NCBI GenBank assembly: GCA_035697545.1
Contig: DASSCT010000038.1
Span: 1-8,822, forward strand
DNA length: 8,822 bases
Direction of reading: 5' to 3'
From: JACDAN01 sp035697545
GTDB taxonomy: Bacteria; Actinomycetota; Thermoleophilia; Gaiellales; Gaiellaceae
The notes beneath the pieces are model-generated. The model saw only the letters and a program-made list of their open reading frames with translations. It was not told the origin of the DNA and did no database searches. This document shows positions 1-7,646 of the stretch, piece by piece (position 1 is the stretch's first letter; the number at the start of each line of letters is the position of its first letter). Made by a program: the position numbers and the translations under genes.

Positions 1-293
1 AGGTTGATCGCCGAGATCGCGACGGCATCAGCTTCGGTCGGATAGACCCCCTGTGTCCCGCCGATCTCGCGGACGTCGACGAGCCAGTGGACGAGCCACG
101 GGAGCCCGGTCCCGTCGAGGATCGCCCGGTAGGTCGAGAGCGGGTTCTTCCCGGTCGTCACGAGGACGACGAGACCGGCCAGGAAGAGCGCCACCAGCGT
201 CGTGATGATGGGGGTCGCGACCCCTCCGGCGCGCTGGTAGACGGCAAGCCGACCGGTCAGGCTGGTCGGTCGGTCCTCGCCGGTGGGCGCCAT
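1..293 (-). CDS. Third nucleoside-type ABC transporter permease (NupP-like), N-terminal part, cut by window edge
   Basis: Reading the minus strand from the ATG at 293 gives 97 codons with no stop before the window ends. The N-terminus is hydrophilic (MAPTGEDRPT), followed by one membrane segment at about residues 25-47 and then the motif NPLSTYRAILDGTG (50-63). This matches the N-terminus of the permease at 1539-2744, which has NPLTAYRAIFNGTG at the same place after a similar membrane segment (one-residue offset). The two are therefore paralogues of the BPD_transp_2 family, which forms the channel of sugar/nucleoside importers. An in-frame GTG at 317 would add eight residues. Neither start has a strong Shine-Dalgarno sequence; ATG at 293 is preferred because of the weak purine stretch GTCGAG just before it. 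It lies 52 bases after the permease stop at 346, on the same strand, so it is probably in the same operon. The rest of the protein, with the conserved core and coupling helix, is outside the window. Confidence 0.8.
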   Translation of the reverse strand, partial: MAPTGEDRPTSLTGRLAVYQRAGGVATPIITTLVALFLAGLVVLVTTGKNPLSTYRAILDGTGLPWLVHWLVDVREIGGTQGVYPTEADAVAISAIN

Positions 294-345
294 CTCGACG
301 TCGTCCGACGGGGCCACACGCCGATTCTGGCGATTTTCGGCCCGA

Positions 346-1542
346 CTACTGCTTGATGTAGGGGCGGCCGTCCGCTGCGGGCGGGATCGAGCGTCCGATC
401 AGTCCGGCCACGGCGACGAGTGTGAGCACGTATGGGAACGTGGATACGAGGTTCTCGGAGATCCCCGCTTCACGCTGCAACGGGATCGCGAGCGCAAAGC
501 CGAACCCAAAGAGAAGGGTCGCGAGAAACGCCAGCCCGGGCCTCCACTTCCCGAAGATCACCGCCGCGAGGGCGATGAAACCTCGCCCGCTCGTCATGTT
601 CTCGGAGAACGTTCCCACGAAGCCGATCGAGAGGAACGCTCCTCCGAGCGCCGCCAGTACACCGGAGACGACAACGGCTCCGTACCGCATGCCGTAGACC
701 GAGATCCCGACGGTGTCGGCGGCGCGTGGGTGCTCTCCGACAGAGCGGATTCGCAGGCCGATCGCCGTCTTGAAGAGGACGACGTAGGACAACGCGACGG
801 CGAGGAACATCAGCCAGACGAGGAGGCTGAGCCCGCCGAAAACGTCGTGGAGGAACGAGCCGATCCCCGGGATGCGGTCGAGGAAGTTGAGCGCGAGATT
901 GGGCACTCTGGACACGTCGCCCGCCGGGATCCCCTCCGGGTAGAGCGCGCTGAAGAGGTACCCCGTGAGCCCGAGGGCGAACAGATTGACCGCGAAGCCG
1001 CTCACAATCTGGTCGGCGCGGAGGTGGATGGAGAAGACGCCGTGGACCAGCGCGAGGAGGCCCCCGAAGATCATCGCCATGAGCAGGCCGACGACCCAGG
1101 TCCCACTCCAGATCGAGCCCCAGACCGCGAAGAACGCGCCGATCAGCATCATCCCCTCGAGGCCGATGTTCACGACGCCCGACCGCTCGGAGAAGATCCC
1201 GCCCATCGCGGCGAAGGCGAGCGGCGTCGCAAACCGCAGCGTCGACGCGAGCAAGCCGGCGGTCAGAACGTCCTCGAGGGTGGCCTTGTCGACACCCTGC
1301 GCCCAGAGGCCGGCGAGGCCGCCGATGAACCCGAACGCGATCGCGAATCCTCCCAGGCGCCGCTCTCCCTGGCTGAGCGCTGCAAAGCCGAGGGCGAGCC
1401 CGGCGAGCCCGACGACAATGGGGACTCCGAACGCGCGGATCGAGAAGGGCGGCAGGGTCAGCCAGAACGCGAGCACGCCGAGCGCGATGCCGACGGCACC
1501 GACCGTGCGCGCATTGCGGTAGCGATCGAGTAGCTCGATCAC
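346..1542 (-). CDS. Nucleoside ABC transporter permease 2 (NupQ/YufQ-like, BPD_transp_2), with N-terminal extension
   Basis: Inner-membrane channel subunit of a BMP-type nucleoside importer, predicted to pair with the permease encoded just upstream. It has 398 residues and is strongly hydrophobic. Family landmarks are FATPLAFAAMGGIFSERSG (about 104-122), VNIGLEGMMLIGAF (124-137) and the cytoplasmic coupling-helix region GLRIRSVGEHPRAADTVG (262-279), which should contact the ATPase. The first ~85 residues hold about three extra hydrophobic segments (about 13-30, 38-56, 65-80) before the point where Bacillus NupQ-type proteins usually begin (~320 residues). The start is GTG at 1542, overlapping the preceding permease stop by four bases (GTGA), with GAGGAG at 1554-1559, 11 bases upstream, as likely ribosome binding site. 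Translational coupling with permease 1 is likely. Substrate specificity (nucleoside rather than sugar) is inferred from the neighbouring BMP lipoprotein and nucleoside hydrolase. Confidence 0.92.
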   Translation of the reverse strand: MIELLDRYRNARTVGAVGIALGVLAFWLTLPPFSIRAFGVPIVVGLAGLALGFAALSQGERRLGGFAIAFGFIGGLAGLWAQGVDKATLEDVLTAGLLASTLRFATPLAFAAMGGIFSERSGVVNIGLEGMMLIGAFFAVWGSIWSGTWVVGLLMAMIFGGLLALVHGVFSIHLRADQIVSGFAVNLFALGLTGYLFSALYPEGIPAGDVSRVPNLALNFLDRIPGIGSFLHDVFGGLSLLVWLMFLAVALSYVVLFKTAIGLRIRSVGEHPRAADTVGISVYGMRYGAVVVSGVLAALGGAFLSIGFVGTFSENMTSGRGFIALAAVIFGKWRPGLAFLATLLFGFGFALAIPLQREAGISENLVSTFPYVLTLVAVAGLIGRSIPPAADGRPYIKQ

Positions 1543-2744
1543 AGTCGCGCAGGCTCCTCGCGCGGAGTCGGCCGCAGCTTCAGATAGCGGCGCAGGCGCC
1601 AGATGTAGATGATCAGGACGTCGGCGCCGACGAAGAAGATGAAGAGCGCCTGGATCATCGTCGACAGGTCGCTGGCGAGCGCCGGCTCGAAGATCTCGGG
1701 GTCGAGATGTCGTGACGACGTGCCCACCTGCAGCCCCGCGAAGAGCAGCCCGGCGAAGAAGATGCCGACAGGTTTGTTCCTCCCCAGCAAGGCCACAGCG
1801 ATGCCGGTGAAGGCAACGCCGCTCCCGAAGTCGCTCGTGTCGACCGAGTACTTGAAGCCGAGGACGTCGATCGCGCCGGCGAGCCCGGCGAACCCTCCAG
1901 CAATCGCGAGCGCGAGGAAGTAGCTCCTGCGCACAGGTATGCCGCTGTAGCGAGCAGCCTCGGGGTTGAAGCCGACGGCGCGGAGCCCGAAGCCGAGCGT
2001 CGTCCGGTTCAGGATCAGGGAGTAGACGACGAGCGCTGCAACCGCTATGAAGATCCCGACGTGGAGGCCGGGGAAATGGCCCCAGAACACCCAGAGCTTG
2101 GCCGAGTCGTCGATGACGTCGGAGCGCGGCAGGGACGGATTCGACCCCTGAAGGTGACCTCCGAGCTCGAAGAGGTATTGGCCGCCGAAGATCGCGATCC
2201 AGTTGAGCATGATCGTCGTGATCACCTCGTGCGCGCCGGACGTCGCGCGGAGAAAGCCGGCGATCCCTCCCCAGAACATCCCCCCGAGGATCCCCGCGCC
2301 AATGCCGAGAAGGACGTGGAGTGGCCGAGGCAGTCCGTGAATCTGTGTCCCCACGACGAGCGCCGAGATGAATCCGATCCAGTACTGCCCTTGGCCGCCG
2401 ATGTTGAAGAGGCCGGCTTTGAATGCGAACGCGACCGCCAGTGCGGTCAGGATCATCGGCGTTGCTACCCGCAGGGTCTCCTGGAGGTCGCGGGCTGCCG
2501 TCACGCGCTCGTCGCCGCTCACCCAGGGGAAGAACCAGTTGAAGCCCGTCCCGTTGAAGATCGCGCGGTACGCGGTCAACGGGTTGTGCCCCGTGATCAG
2601 CACTACGAGCCCCCCGATCAGGAACGCCAGCACGGTCGCGGCGAGGGGCACGAGCGCTCCGCCGACACGCTCGTAGACGATTCCGGAGACTGTCGGCAGG
2701 CCGGCCTCAGGCGGCTCGGCCGGAGGTGTCGGAGCCTCGCTCAC
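1539..2744 (-). CDS. Nucleoside ABC transporter permease 1 (NupP/YufP-like, BPD_transp_2)
   Basis: Inner-membrane channel subunit, 401 residues. A proline-rich cytoplasmic N-terminus (1-20) precedes a first membrane segment at about 30-51, then NPLTAYRAIFNGTG (54-67), a periplasmic stretch, LRVATPMILTALAVAFAF (91-108), the family motif GLFNIGGQGQYWIG (111-124), and the coupling-helix region GLRAVGFNPEAARYSGI (253-269), followed by several further membrane segments. The NIGGQGQ motif separates the NupP type from the NIGLEG motif of the second permease, so the two are a typical heterodimer pair. The start is GTG at 2744 within a four-base GTGA overlap with the ATPase stop; GGAGG lies at 2749-2753, four bases upstream and inside the ATPase gene, so translation is probably coupled. 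The partial gene at 1-293 is a paralogue. The exact nucleoside specificity cannot be read from sequence. Confidence 0.93.
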   Translation of the reverse strand: MSEAPTPPAEPPEAGLPTVSGIVYERVGGALVPLAATVLAFLIGGLVVLITGHNPLTAYRAIFNGTGFNWFFPWVSGDERVTAARDLQETLRVATPMILTALAVAFAFKAGLFNIGGQGQYWIGFISALVVGTQIHGLPRPLHVLLGIGAGILGGMFWGGIAGFLRATSGAHEVITTIMLNWIAIFGGQYLFELGGHLQGSNPSLPRSDVIDDSAKLWVFWGHFPGLHVGIFIAVAALVVYSLILNRTTLGFGLRAVGFNPEAARYSGIPVRRSYFLALAIAGGFAGLAGAIDVLGFKYSVDTSDFGSGVAFTGIAVALLGRNKPVGIFFAGLLFAGLQVGTSSRHLDPEIFEPALASDLSTMIQALFIFFVGADVLIIYIWRLRRYLKLRPTPREEPARL

Positions 2745-4264
2745 GCCGCCTCCACGGCGCCGCCGGTCATTGCGATCCCGAGCTCCTCGGCGGAGACGTC
2801 GGGCTCGTACTCACCAACGATGCGGCCCTCGTAGAGGACGAGAATCCGATCCGAGAGGGACGAAATCTCGTCGAGCTCGAGCGAGACCAAGAGGACGGCC
2901 TTCCCCTCGTCGCGCTCGGCGACCAGGCGGTTGTGCACGAACTCGATCGCGCCCACGTCGAGCCCGCGGGTCGGCTGTGCAGCGACGAGCACTCGTGGGT
3001 CGCGTCCGACCTCTCGGGCGATCACGACCTTCTGCTGGTTGCCGCCCGAGAGTGCGCTCGCCGCTGTTTGGGGCCCGCCGCCCCGGACGTCGAACTCCTT
3101 GAGCAGCGTCCGGGCACGTGCAACGAGGCGCCGTGGAAAGAGCCAGCCGAACTTCGACTCGGGCGGCTTCCGATAGTCGTGGAGCGCGATGTTCTCTGCG
3201 AGCGTGAAGTCGAGGACGAGCCCGCGGCGTTGCCGGTCCTGCGGAATGTGTCCTTGGCCCGCGTCGAACGACGCACGGGCCCCTTCGCCGGTCACGTCCG
3301 TGCCGCCGACGAGGATCTTCCCGGTCGCCGGCTTCAGTAGGCCGGTGAGCGCGTCGACGAGCTCGCTCTGGCCGTTTCCGTCCACCCCCGCGAGGCCGAC
3401 GATCTCACCTGCGCGGACAACGAAGGACACGCCCTTGACAGCCTCGAGTTGGCGCTCGTCGAACACTCTTAGGCCTTCGACCTGGAGCAAATCCTCTCCC
3501 GGCTCCGCCGGCGTCTTCTCGACGCGCAGCAGGACCTCGCGGCCGACCATTGATCGCGCCAGTGACTCCTGCGTCGCGCCCTCGCGAGGAACGGTCTCGA
3601 TTGTCTTCCCGCGGCGAAGGACCGTGATGCGGTCGGCGATCTCTAAAACCTCGTTCAGTTTGTGGCTGATGAAGATGACCGACATCCCTTCGCGCGTGAA
3701 CGTGCGGAGGATGCTGAAGAGCTCCCGGGACTCCTGCGGGGTCAGCACGGCCGTCGGCTCGTCGAGGATCAGGATGTCTGCGCCTCGGTAGAGGGCTTTC
3801 AAGATCTCGACGCGCTGCTGCTGGCCGACGCCGATGTTCTCCACACGCGCGCGCGGGTCGATCGAGAAATTGAACGCTTTCGCGATAGTTTCGGCTCGGG
3901 CGACCGCTGCGTCGTAGTCGAGCAGCACTCCTGCCCGGGTGGGCTCGGTCGCCAGGACGATGTTCTCGGCCACCGTCATCACCGGGATCAGCATGAAGTG
4001 CTGGTGCACCATTCCGATCCCGAGGTCGATCGCGTCCTTCGGCGACCGGATCGCCACCGTCTTGCCGTTCACGCGGATCTCGCCCTCGTCCGGCTGGTAC
4101 AGGCCGTAGAGGACGTTCATGAGCGTCGACTTGCCTGCTCCGTTCTCGCCGAGGAGCGCGTGCACCTCTCCGCGCCGCAGGTCGAAGTCGACGTGATCGT
4201 TCGCCACCACGCCGGGAAAGCGCTTCGTGATTCCCTTGAGCTCGAGAACGGTGGGAGCGCTCAT
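2741..4264 (-). CDS. Nucleoside ABC transporter ATP-binding protein with two nucleotide-binding domains (NupO/YufO, RbsA-like)
   Basis: Cytoplasmic ATPase of the importer, 507 residues, two fused ABC domains. The N-terminal domain (about 5-245) is complete: Walker A GENGAGKST (39-47), Q-loop Gln88 in MVHQHF, signature IGVGQQQR (144-151), Walker B ILILDEP (164-170) with Glu169, and switch His201. The C-terminal domain (about 258-500) keeps the signature LSGGNQQ (405-411), but its own nucleotide site looks degenerate: GVDGNGQS (293-300) has Gln in place of the Walker A Lys, VLVAAQP (425-431) lacks the Walker B Asp and Glu, and Ser461 stands at the switch His position. This asymmetry is normal in RbsA/MglA/NupO proteins, which hydrolyse ATP mainly at one composite site. 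It starts at ATG 4264, 55 bases after the SBP stop and 12 bases past a strong hairpin. I see no Shine-Dalgarno sequence before the start. Its stop overlaps permease 1 by four bases. Confidence 0.95.
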   Translation of the reverse strand: MSAPTVLELKGITKRFPGVVANDHVDFDLRRGEVHALLGENGAGKSTLMNVLYGLYQPDEGEIRVNGKTVAIRSPKDAIDLGIGMVHQHFMLIPVMTVAENIVLATEPTRAGVLLDYDAAVARAETIAKAFNFSIDPRARVENIGVGQQQRVEILKALYRGADILILDEPTAVLTPQESRELFSILRTFTREGMSVIFISHKLNEVLEIADRITVLRRGKTIETVPREGATQESLARSMVGREVLLRVEKTPAEPGEDLLQVEGLRVFDERQLEAVKGVSFVVRAGEIVGLAGVDGNGQSELVDALTGLLKPATGKILVGGTDVTGEGARASFDAGQGHIPQDRQRRGLVLDFTLAENIALHDYRKPPESKFGWLFPRRLVARARTLLKEFDVRGGGPQTAASALSGGNQQKVVIAREVGRDPRVLVAAQPTRGLDVGAIEFVHNRLVAERDEGKAVLLVSLELDEISSLSDRILVLYEGRIVGEYEPDVSAEELGIAMTGGAVEAA

Positions 4265-4276
4265 GCGGCGCGAATC

Positions 4277-4308
4277 GTACGGGGGGCGGCGGAGCCCGCC
4301 CCCCGTAC
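4277..4308 (-). promoter_or_regulatory. Perfect 13-bp GC-rich stem-loop between SBP and ATPase genes
   Basis: On the transcribed strand GTACGGGGGGCGG pairs perfectly with CCGCCCCCCGTAC across a six-base loop (GCTCCG). Eleven of 13 pairs are G-C. It begins 11 bases after the SBP stop codon and ends 12 bases before the ATPase ATG. No T-run follows it (the next bases are GATTCGCCGC), so it is not a classical intrinsic terminator. Likely roles are partial termination of the actinobacterial U-less kind, or a 3' block that stabilises the SBP message so the binding protein is made in excess over the membrane complex. Both roles are inference; the structure itself is seen directly. Confidence 0.8.
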
Positions 4309-4319
4309 AAAGGTCTGCT

Positions 4320-5381
4320 CTAGCCGAGCGTGGCCGGCGGCTTGATCGAGCCGTCTTTGAGACCCGCCTCCGCCTTGTCGACAGCGTCCTTAACGCTCTG
4401 TGGCACGTCGCCGTGAAAGTCCGTCAAGAGCTGCGCGTCGGGCAGGTCCGCGACGCCGTAGAACGCGTTCGTTCCGCCCTTGAACTGCCCGTCCTTGAAG
4501 GCCTTGATCAGGTCATAGACGGATGACTCGAGCGGCTTTAGGGCACTCGTCACGACGCAGCTGCCTTGTCCGGACTGGTCGACGTCGACGCCGATCGCGG
4601 TCTTGCCTTTCTCACAGGCGGCGTCAATCGCTCCGAGCCCGCACTTCCCCGCGACCTGGAACACGACGTCGGATCCGTGCGCGATCTGGTCGAGGGCGAT
4701 CTCCTTGCACTTGGCGAGGTCCTCGAAGTCCTGCGAGTACGCGTTGAGCATCTTCGTGCCCGGCTTCGTCGCCTTCACCGCCGCTTGGAACCCCGCGATC
4801 CAGTTGTCGACCGGCGGGATCTTCTTCCCCCCGACCGTCGACACGGTGCCGGTCTTCGACATCAGCGCCGCGACCACACCGGCGAGGTACCCGGACTCCT
4901 GCGACGGGTACTGCATGCCGAGCGTGTTGGGGAGCGCGCAGGTCCCTGCGCTCTTACAGGACTTGTCGCCCGGTGGCCCATAGAAATGGTCGACGCCGGC
5001 GTACGAGATGTTCGGATACTGCTTCGCAACCGTGATCGTCGACGGCGCGAGCAGGAAACCCACCGAGATCACGAGGTCGTTTCCGTCGTCGCTGGCAGCC
5101 GTCAGGTTCGGCTGGTAGTCGTCCGCAGTCTTCGAGACGTAGACGCGGGTCTTGACACCGAGGTCGTTCTTCGCCTTGTCCAGGCCGGCGATCGAGAACT
5201 GGTTGAAGCCCTTGTCGTCGACGCCGCCCGTATCGGTGACGAGCCCGACCTTGACCTCACTCTCGGTCGTGCTGGTGTCGCCGGCACTCGAGTTGTCGTC
5301 GCCGCCGCAGCTCGCCGCGCCGAACGCGACGAGAAGGACTGACAATGCCGTGAGCAGCAACGTCCTTTTCTTCCGCACCAC
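4320..5381 (-). CDS. BMP/PnrA-family nucleoside-binding lipoprotein (ABC transporter substrate-binding protein)
   Basis: Extracytoplasmic lipid-anchored receptor that delivers substrate to the permeases encoded downstream. 353 residues. The signal peptide has basic residues (VRKKR), a hydrophobic core (about 8-20) and a lipobox GAASC, so Cys25 should be lipidated. A polar linker (26-43) leads into the BMP domain, whose hallmark VGLVTDTGGVDDKGFNQ spans 45-61. Further family-like stretches are YAGVDHF (127-133), the GYLAG segment (164-168) and IGVDVDQ (263-269), where an Asp usually contacts the ribose. PnrA homologues (Treponema PnrA, Bacillus NupN) bind purine or broader nucleosides, and the nearby nucleoside hydrolase fits that. 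Two adjacent GTG codons (5381 and 5378) can start it: AGGAGG at 5387-5392 is 5 bases from the first and 8 from the second, so the second may be the real start. The mature part has six cysteines (142, 148, 225, 247, 256, 275), besides lipidated Cys25. Confidence 0.94.
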   Translation of the reverse strand: MVRKKRTLLLTALSVLLVAFGAASCGGDDNSSAGDTSTTESEVKVGLVTDTGGVDDKGFNQFSIAGLDKAKNDLGVKTRVYVSKTADDYQPNLTAASDDGNDLVISVGFLLAPSTITVAKQYPNISYAGVDHFYGPPGDKSCKSAGTCALPNTLGMQYPSQESGYLAGVVAALMSKTGTVSTVGGKKIPPVDNWIAGFQAAVKATKPGTKMLNAYSQDFEDLAKCKEIALDQIAHGSDVVFQVAGKCGLGAIDAACEKGKTAIGVDVDQSGQGSCVVTSALKPLESSVYDLIKAFKDGQFKGGTNAFYGVADLPDAQLLTDFHGDVPQSVKDAVDKAEAGLKDGSIKPPATLG

Positions 5382-5411
5382 AGAACCCTCCTTACCTGCT
5401 TTGTGTTCTGT
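5380..5411 (-). promoter_or_regulatory. SBP translation-initiation region: strong Shine-Dalgarno in the loop of a 7-bp inverted repeat
   Basis: On the minus strand the perfect inverted repeat ACAGAAC ... GTTCTGT (5405-5411 and 5380-5386) encloses 18 bases that include the Shine-Dalgarno AAGGAGG (5387-5393). The downstream arm overlaps the first GTG start codon (5379-5381). In the mRNA the ribosome site would be displayed in a loop while the first start codon is partly paired; the second GTG (5376-5378) stays free. This could be a small translational control element, or the arms could be chance in a short gap. The Shine-Dalgarno itself is the strongest in the window, which fits a highly expressed binding protein. 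In the same 58-base gap a TAGCAT at 5416-5421 could be a -10 box, but no convincing -35 is visible. Confidence 0.5.
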
Positions 5412-5439
5412 AGCGATGCTAAACGAGTGGGCGACGTAG

Positions 5440-7614
5440 CTAGCCGGGAACCCGGTCGAGCTGCGCCTCGTCGACGAGGACTCTCCTCGGCTTCGAGCCC
5501 TCGTAGCCGGAGATGATCCCGCGGCGCTCGAGCATGTCGATCAGGCGGCCGGCGCGGGTGTAGCCGACGCGCAGGCGGCGCTGCAGGAGGGACACCGAGG
5601 CGGTCTGTGTCTGCACGACGATCTCGATCGCTTTTTCGAGCAGCGGGTCCTGGTCGGGGTCGAAATCATCGTCCTCCCCCAGCTCCTCGGGAGGCGGCTC
5701 GGGGGCCTCGAGGAGCGACTTGTCGAGCTCCTGGCCGCGTTGGGCGCGACACTGCTCGACCAAGAGGGCGATCTCCTCCTCGCTGACATAGGCGCCCTGA
5801 AGCCGCTGGAGGCGAGAAGTTCCGAGCGGTTTGAACAGCATGTCGCCCTGGCCGAGGAGGCTTTCCGCGCCCGCCTGGTCGAGGATCACGCGCGAATCGG
5901 TCTGGCTGGAGACGGCGAAGGCGATTCGGGACGGGACGTTTGCCTTGATCATCCCGGTGATCACGTCTACCGACGGCCGCTGGGTCGCCAGGACGAGATG
6001 GACGCCGACGGCCCGGGACTTCTGGGCGAGCCGGATGACGGCGTCTTCCACCTGCTGCGGCGAGATCATCATCAGGTCGGCGAGCTCGTCGATGACGACG
6101 AGGAGGTACGGGAGGGTCTCTTCGCCACGGCTGCGGAAGGCGCGGTTCGCTTCGGGGAGGTTCCGAGCGCGGACGGTGCTGAGCCGCTCGTAGCGGCGCT
6201 CCATCTCTGCCAGGACGTTTCCGAGCACGATCGCGGCCTCTTTGGGGCTGGAGACGACTGGGGTCAGCAGGTGCGGGATCGACTCGTAGAGCGAGAGCTC
6301 GATGCGCTTGGGGTCGATGAGGATCAAGCGCGTGTCGTCCGGGGTGGCGCGCAAGAGAATCGAGCTGAGGATCGTGTTGATGCAGCCGGATTTTCCCGAC
6401 CCGGTCGTTCCGGCGATGAGGAGGTGCGGCATGCGAGCGAGGTCGGTCCAGACAGCGTTGCCGGAGAGGTCCTTGCCGAGCCAGACGGCGAGCGGGCTCG
6501 CCGTCGTCGGGAGCTCGTCGAAAACGTCGCCGAGCGTGACGAGATTCGGCGAGAGGTTGGGGACCTCCACTCCGACGGCCTGCTTGCCGGGGATGGGCGC
6601 CAGGATGCGGATCTCGGTCGTCGCGAGCGCGTAGGAGAGGTCGTCCTTGAGCGCCGCGACCTTCGACATCTTCGTGCCGGCCGCGAGTTGGAGCTCGTAG
6701 CGGGTGACGCGCGGGCCGGTGATCTCGCCGACCACGCGAGCTTCGATCCCGAAGTCCGCGAGCGCACGGACGAGCGCCTCCGCCACCTGCTCCGTCGAGC
6801 CGGCCTTGCCGTTGGCTCGTGCCGGCGAACGGCGGAGCATCGACGGCTCCGGCAGGACGTAGTCCTCCTTCGCCGGGTTCGGTGGGTCGAAGAGCGCCTG
6901 CTGTGTCTCCTCCGTCGAATGCTCGTGGAGCGCAACGAGCGGCGGCGGCTCCGCTTGTCCGACGACGTCCGGGAAGTCGGAGACGGCGTCGACCGGCGGC
7001 TCGAGCCTCCGCGGCCTCAGCGGAATCGGCGGCGGCAGTGGCTCGGTGCTGCGTTGCTTGCGCTCGAACGTACGGCGTGCGGCCGTGCGGGCACGGCGCA
7101 TCGCCGGCCCCGAGCCGCGGACGAGCGCTCCCACGGATGCGCCGGAGAGCAGCAGGATGCCGGCAGTCAGGGCTGTGATGCCGGCTATGAGCATCCCGGT
7201 ATGGCCGACGAGCGTGCCGACGACTTCGTCCAGCGCCCGGCCGACGTAGCCCCCCTTTCCGCCGAGGACGAGCATCAGGCCCAGTGCGGTCACGACCAGG
7301 CCGGTGCGGAAAGGCCGCAGCTCGACGATCGCGCTTCGGCCGAGCATCAGCGTGCCGACGATAACGAGCGCGGCCGGAAGGAGGTAGCCGGCGCCGCCCA
7401 CGAGCGCCCAGAGCCCGTGGGTGATCCAGCCGCCGGCTCGGCCGCCCTCCCAGCCGAGGTAGACGAGCGTTGCCAAGAAGAGCCCGACTGCGGTCAGGCC
7501 GAGGCCGATCAGCTCGGGATGGTGATGGCTTCGCTTCTTCACCGCGCGCTTTCGACGCTTCACCCGTGCGGGCGCGCGAGGTCGGAGCACACGCTTCTTC
7601 CGCTTGCGCGCCAT
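5440..7614 (-). CDS. ftsK: DNA translocase FtsK/SpoIIIE
   Basis: Septum-anchored hexameric DNA pump that clears chromosome termini during division. 724 residues from ATG 7614 (MARKRKKR). A very basic head (1-32) precedes four membrane segments (about 33-54, 64-91, 104-120, 140-163), then a proline-rich linker (about 190-265), short compared with E. coli FtsK. The alpha domain is about 270-380 (PRVTRYELQL, IPGKQAVGVEVPN). The RecA-like motor has Walker A GTTGSGKS (402-409), Walker B LLVVIDELADLMM (504-516) and the family stretch LVLATQRPSVDVITGMIKA (540-558). The gamma winged helix for DNA-polarity sensing is about 656-712 (GYTRAGRLIDMLERRG). Residue 410 after Walker A is Gly where Val is common. 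The reading frame is open to 8535, but that extension is Arg-rich and overlaps the nucleoside hydrolase gene, so it is a shadow. The start lies 32 bases after the hydrolase stop without a clear Shine-Dalgarno, suggesting read-through from that gene. Confidence 0.96.
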   Translation of the reverse strand: MARKRKKRVLRPRAPARVKRRKRAVKKRSHHHPELIGLGLTAVGLFLATLVYLGWEGGRAGGWITHGLWALVGGAGYLLPAALVIVGTLMLGRSAIVELRPFRTGLVVTALGLMLVLGGKGGYVGRALDEVVGTLVGHTGMLIAGITALTAGILLLSGASVGALVRGSGPAMRRARTAARRTFERKQRSTEPLPPPIPLRPRRLEPPVDAVSDFPDVVGQAEPPPLVALHEHSTEETQQALFDPPNPAKEDYVLPEPSMLRRSPARANGKAGSTEQVAEALVRALADFGIEARVVGEITGPRVTRYELQLAAGTKMSKVAALKDDLSYALATTEIRILAPIPGKQAVGVEVPNLSPNLVTLGDVFDELPTTASPLAVWLGKDLSGNAVWTDLARMPHLLIAGTTGSGKSGCINTILSSILLRATPDDTRLILIDPKRIELSLYESIPHLLTPVVSSPKEAAIVLGNVLAEMERRYERLSTVRARNLPEANRAFRSRGEETLPYLLVVIDELADLMMISPQQVEDAVIRLAQKSRAVGVHLVLATQRPSVDVITGMIKANVPSRIAFAVSSQTDSRVILDQAGAESLLGQGDMLFKPLGTSRLQRLQGAYVSEEEIALLVEQCRAQRGQELDKSLLEAPEPPPEELGEDDDFDPDQDPLLEKAIEIVVQTQTASVSLLQRRLRVGYTRAGRLIDMLERRGIISGYEGSKPRRVLVDEAQLDRVPG

Positions 7615-7646
7615 GCGCGCGAACTTCGACGGCTCGGGCGCGACCC

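Noticed and set aside
320..341. Small inverted repeat GCCGA...TCGGC between permease 2 and the third permease
   Set aside because: Only five paired bases with a 12-base loop and no T-run; expected by chance in this composition.
283..1533. 416-codon open frame on the plus strand opposite the second permease
   Set aside because: Charged low-complexity translation without a domain; the opposite strand encodes a clear membrane permease.
2741..4264. Degenerate second nucleotide site of the ATPase as evidence of a broken gene
   Set aside because: The Gln-for-Lys Walker A and AAQP Walker B are the normal state in the RbsA/MglA/NupO family.
3405..4310. 301-codon minus-strand frame overlapping the ABC ATPase
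   Set aside because: Arg-rich shadow in a second frame of the same strand; the ATPase frame carries every ABC motif.
5416..5421. TAGCAT as a -10 promoter box before the SBP gene
   Set aside because: The position is plausible, but no -35-like hexamer lies 16-18 bases upstream, so I do not list it as a separate promoter.
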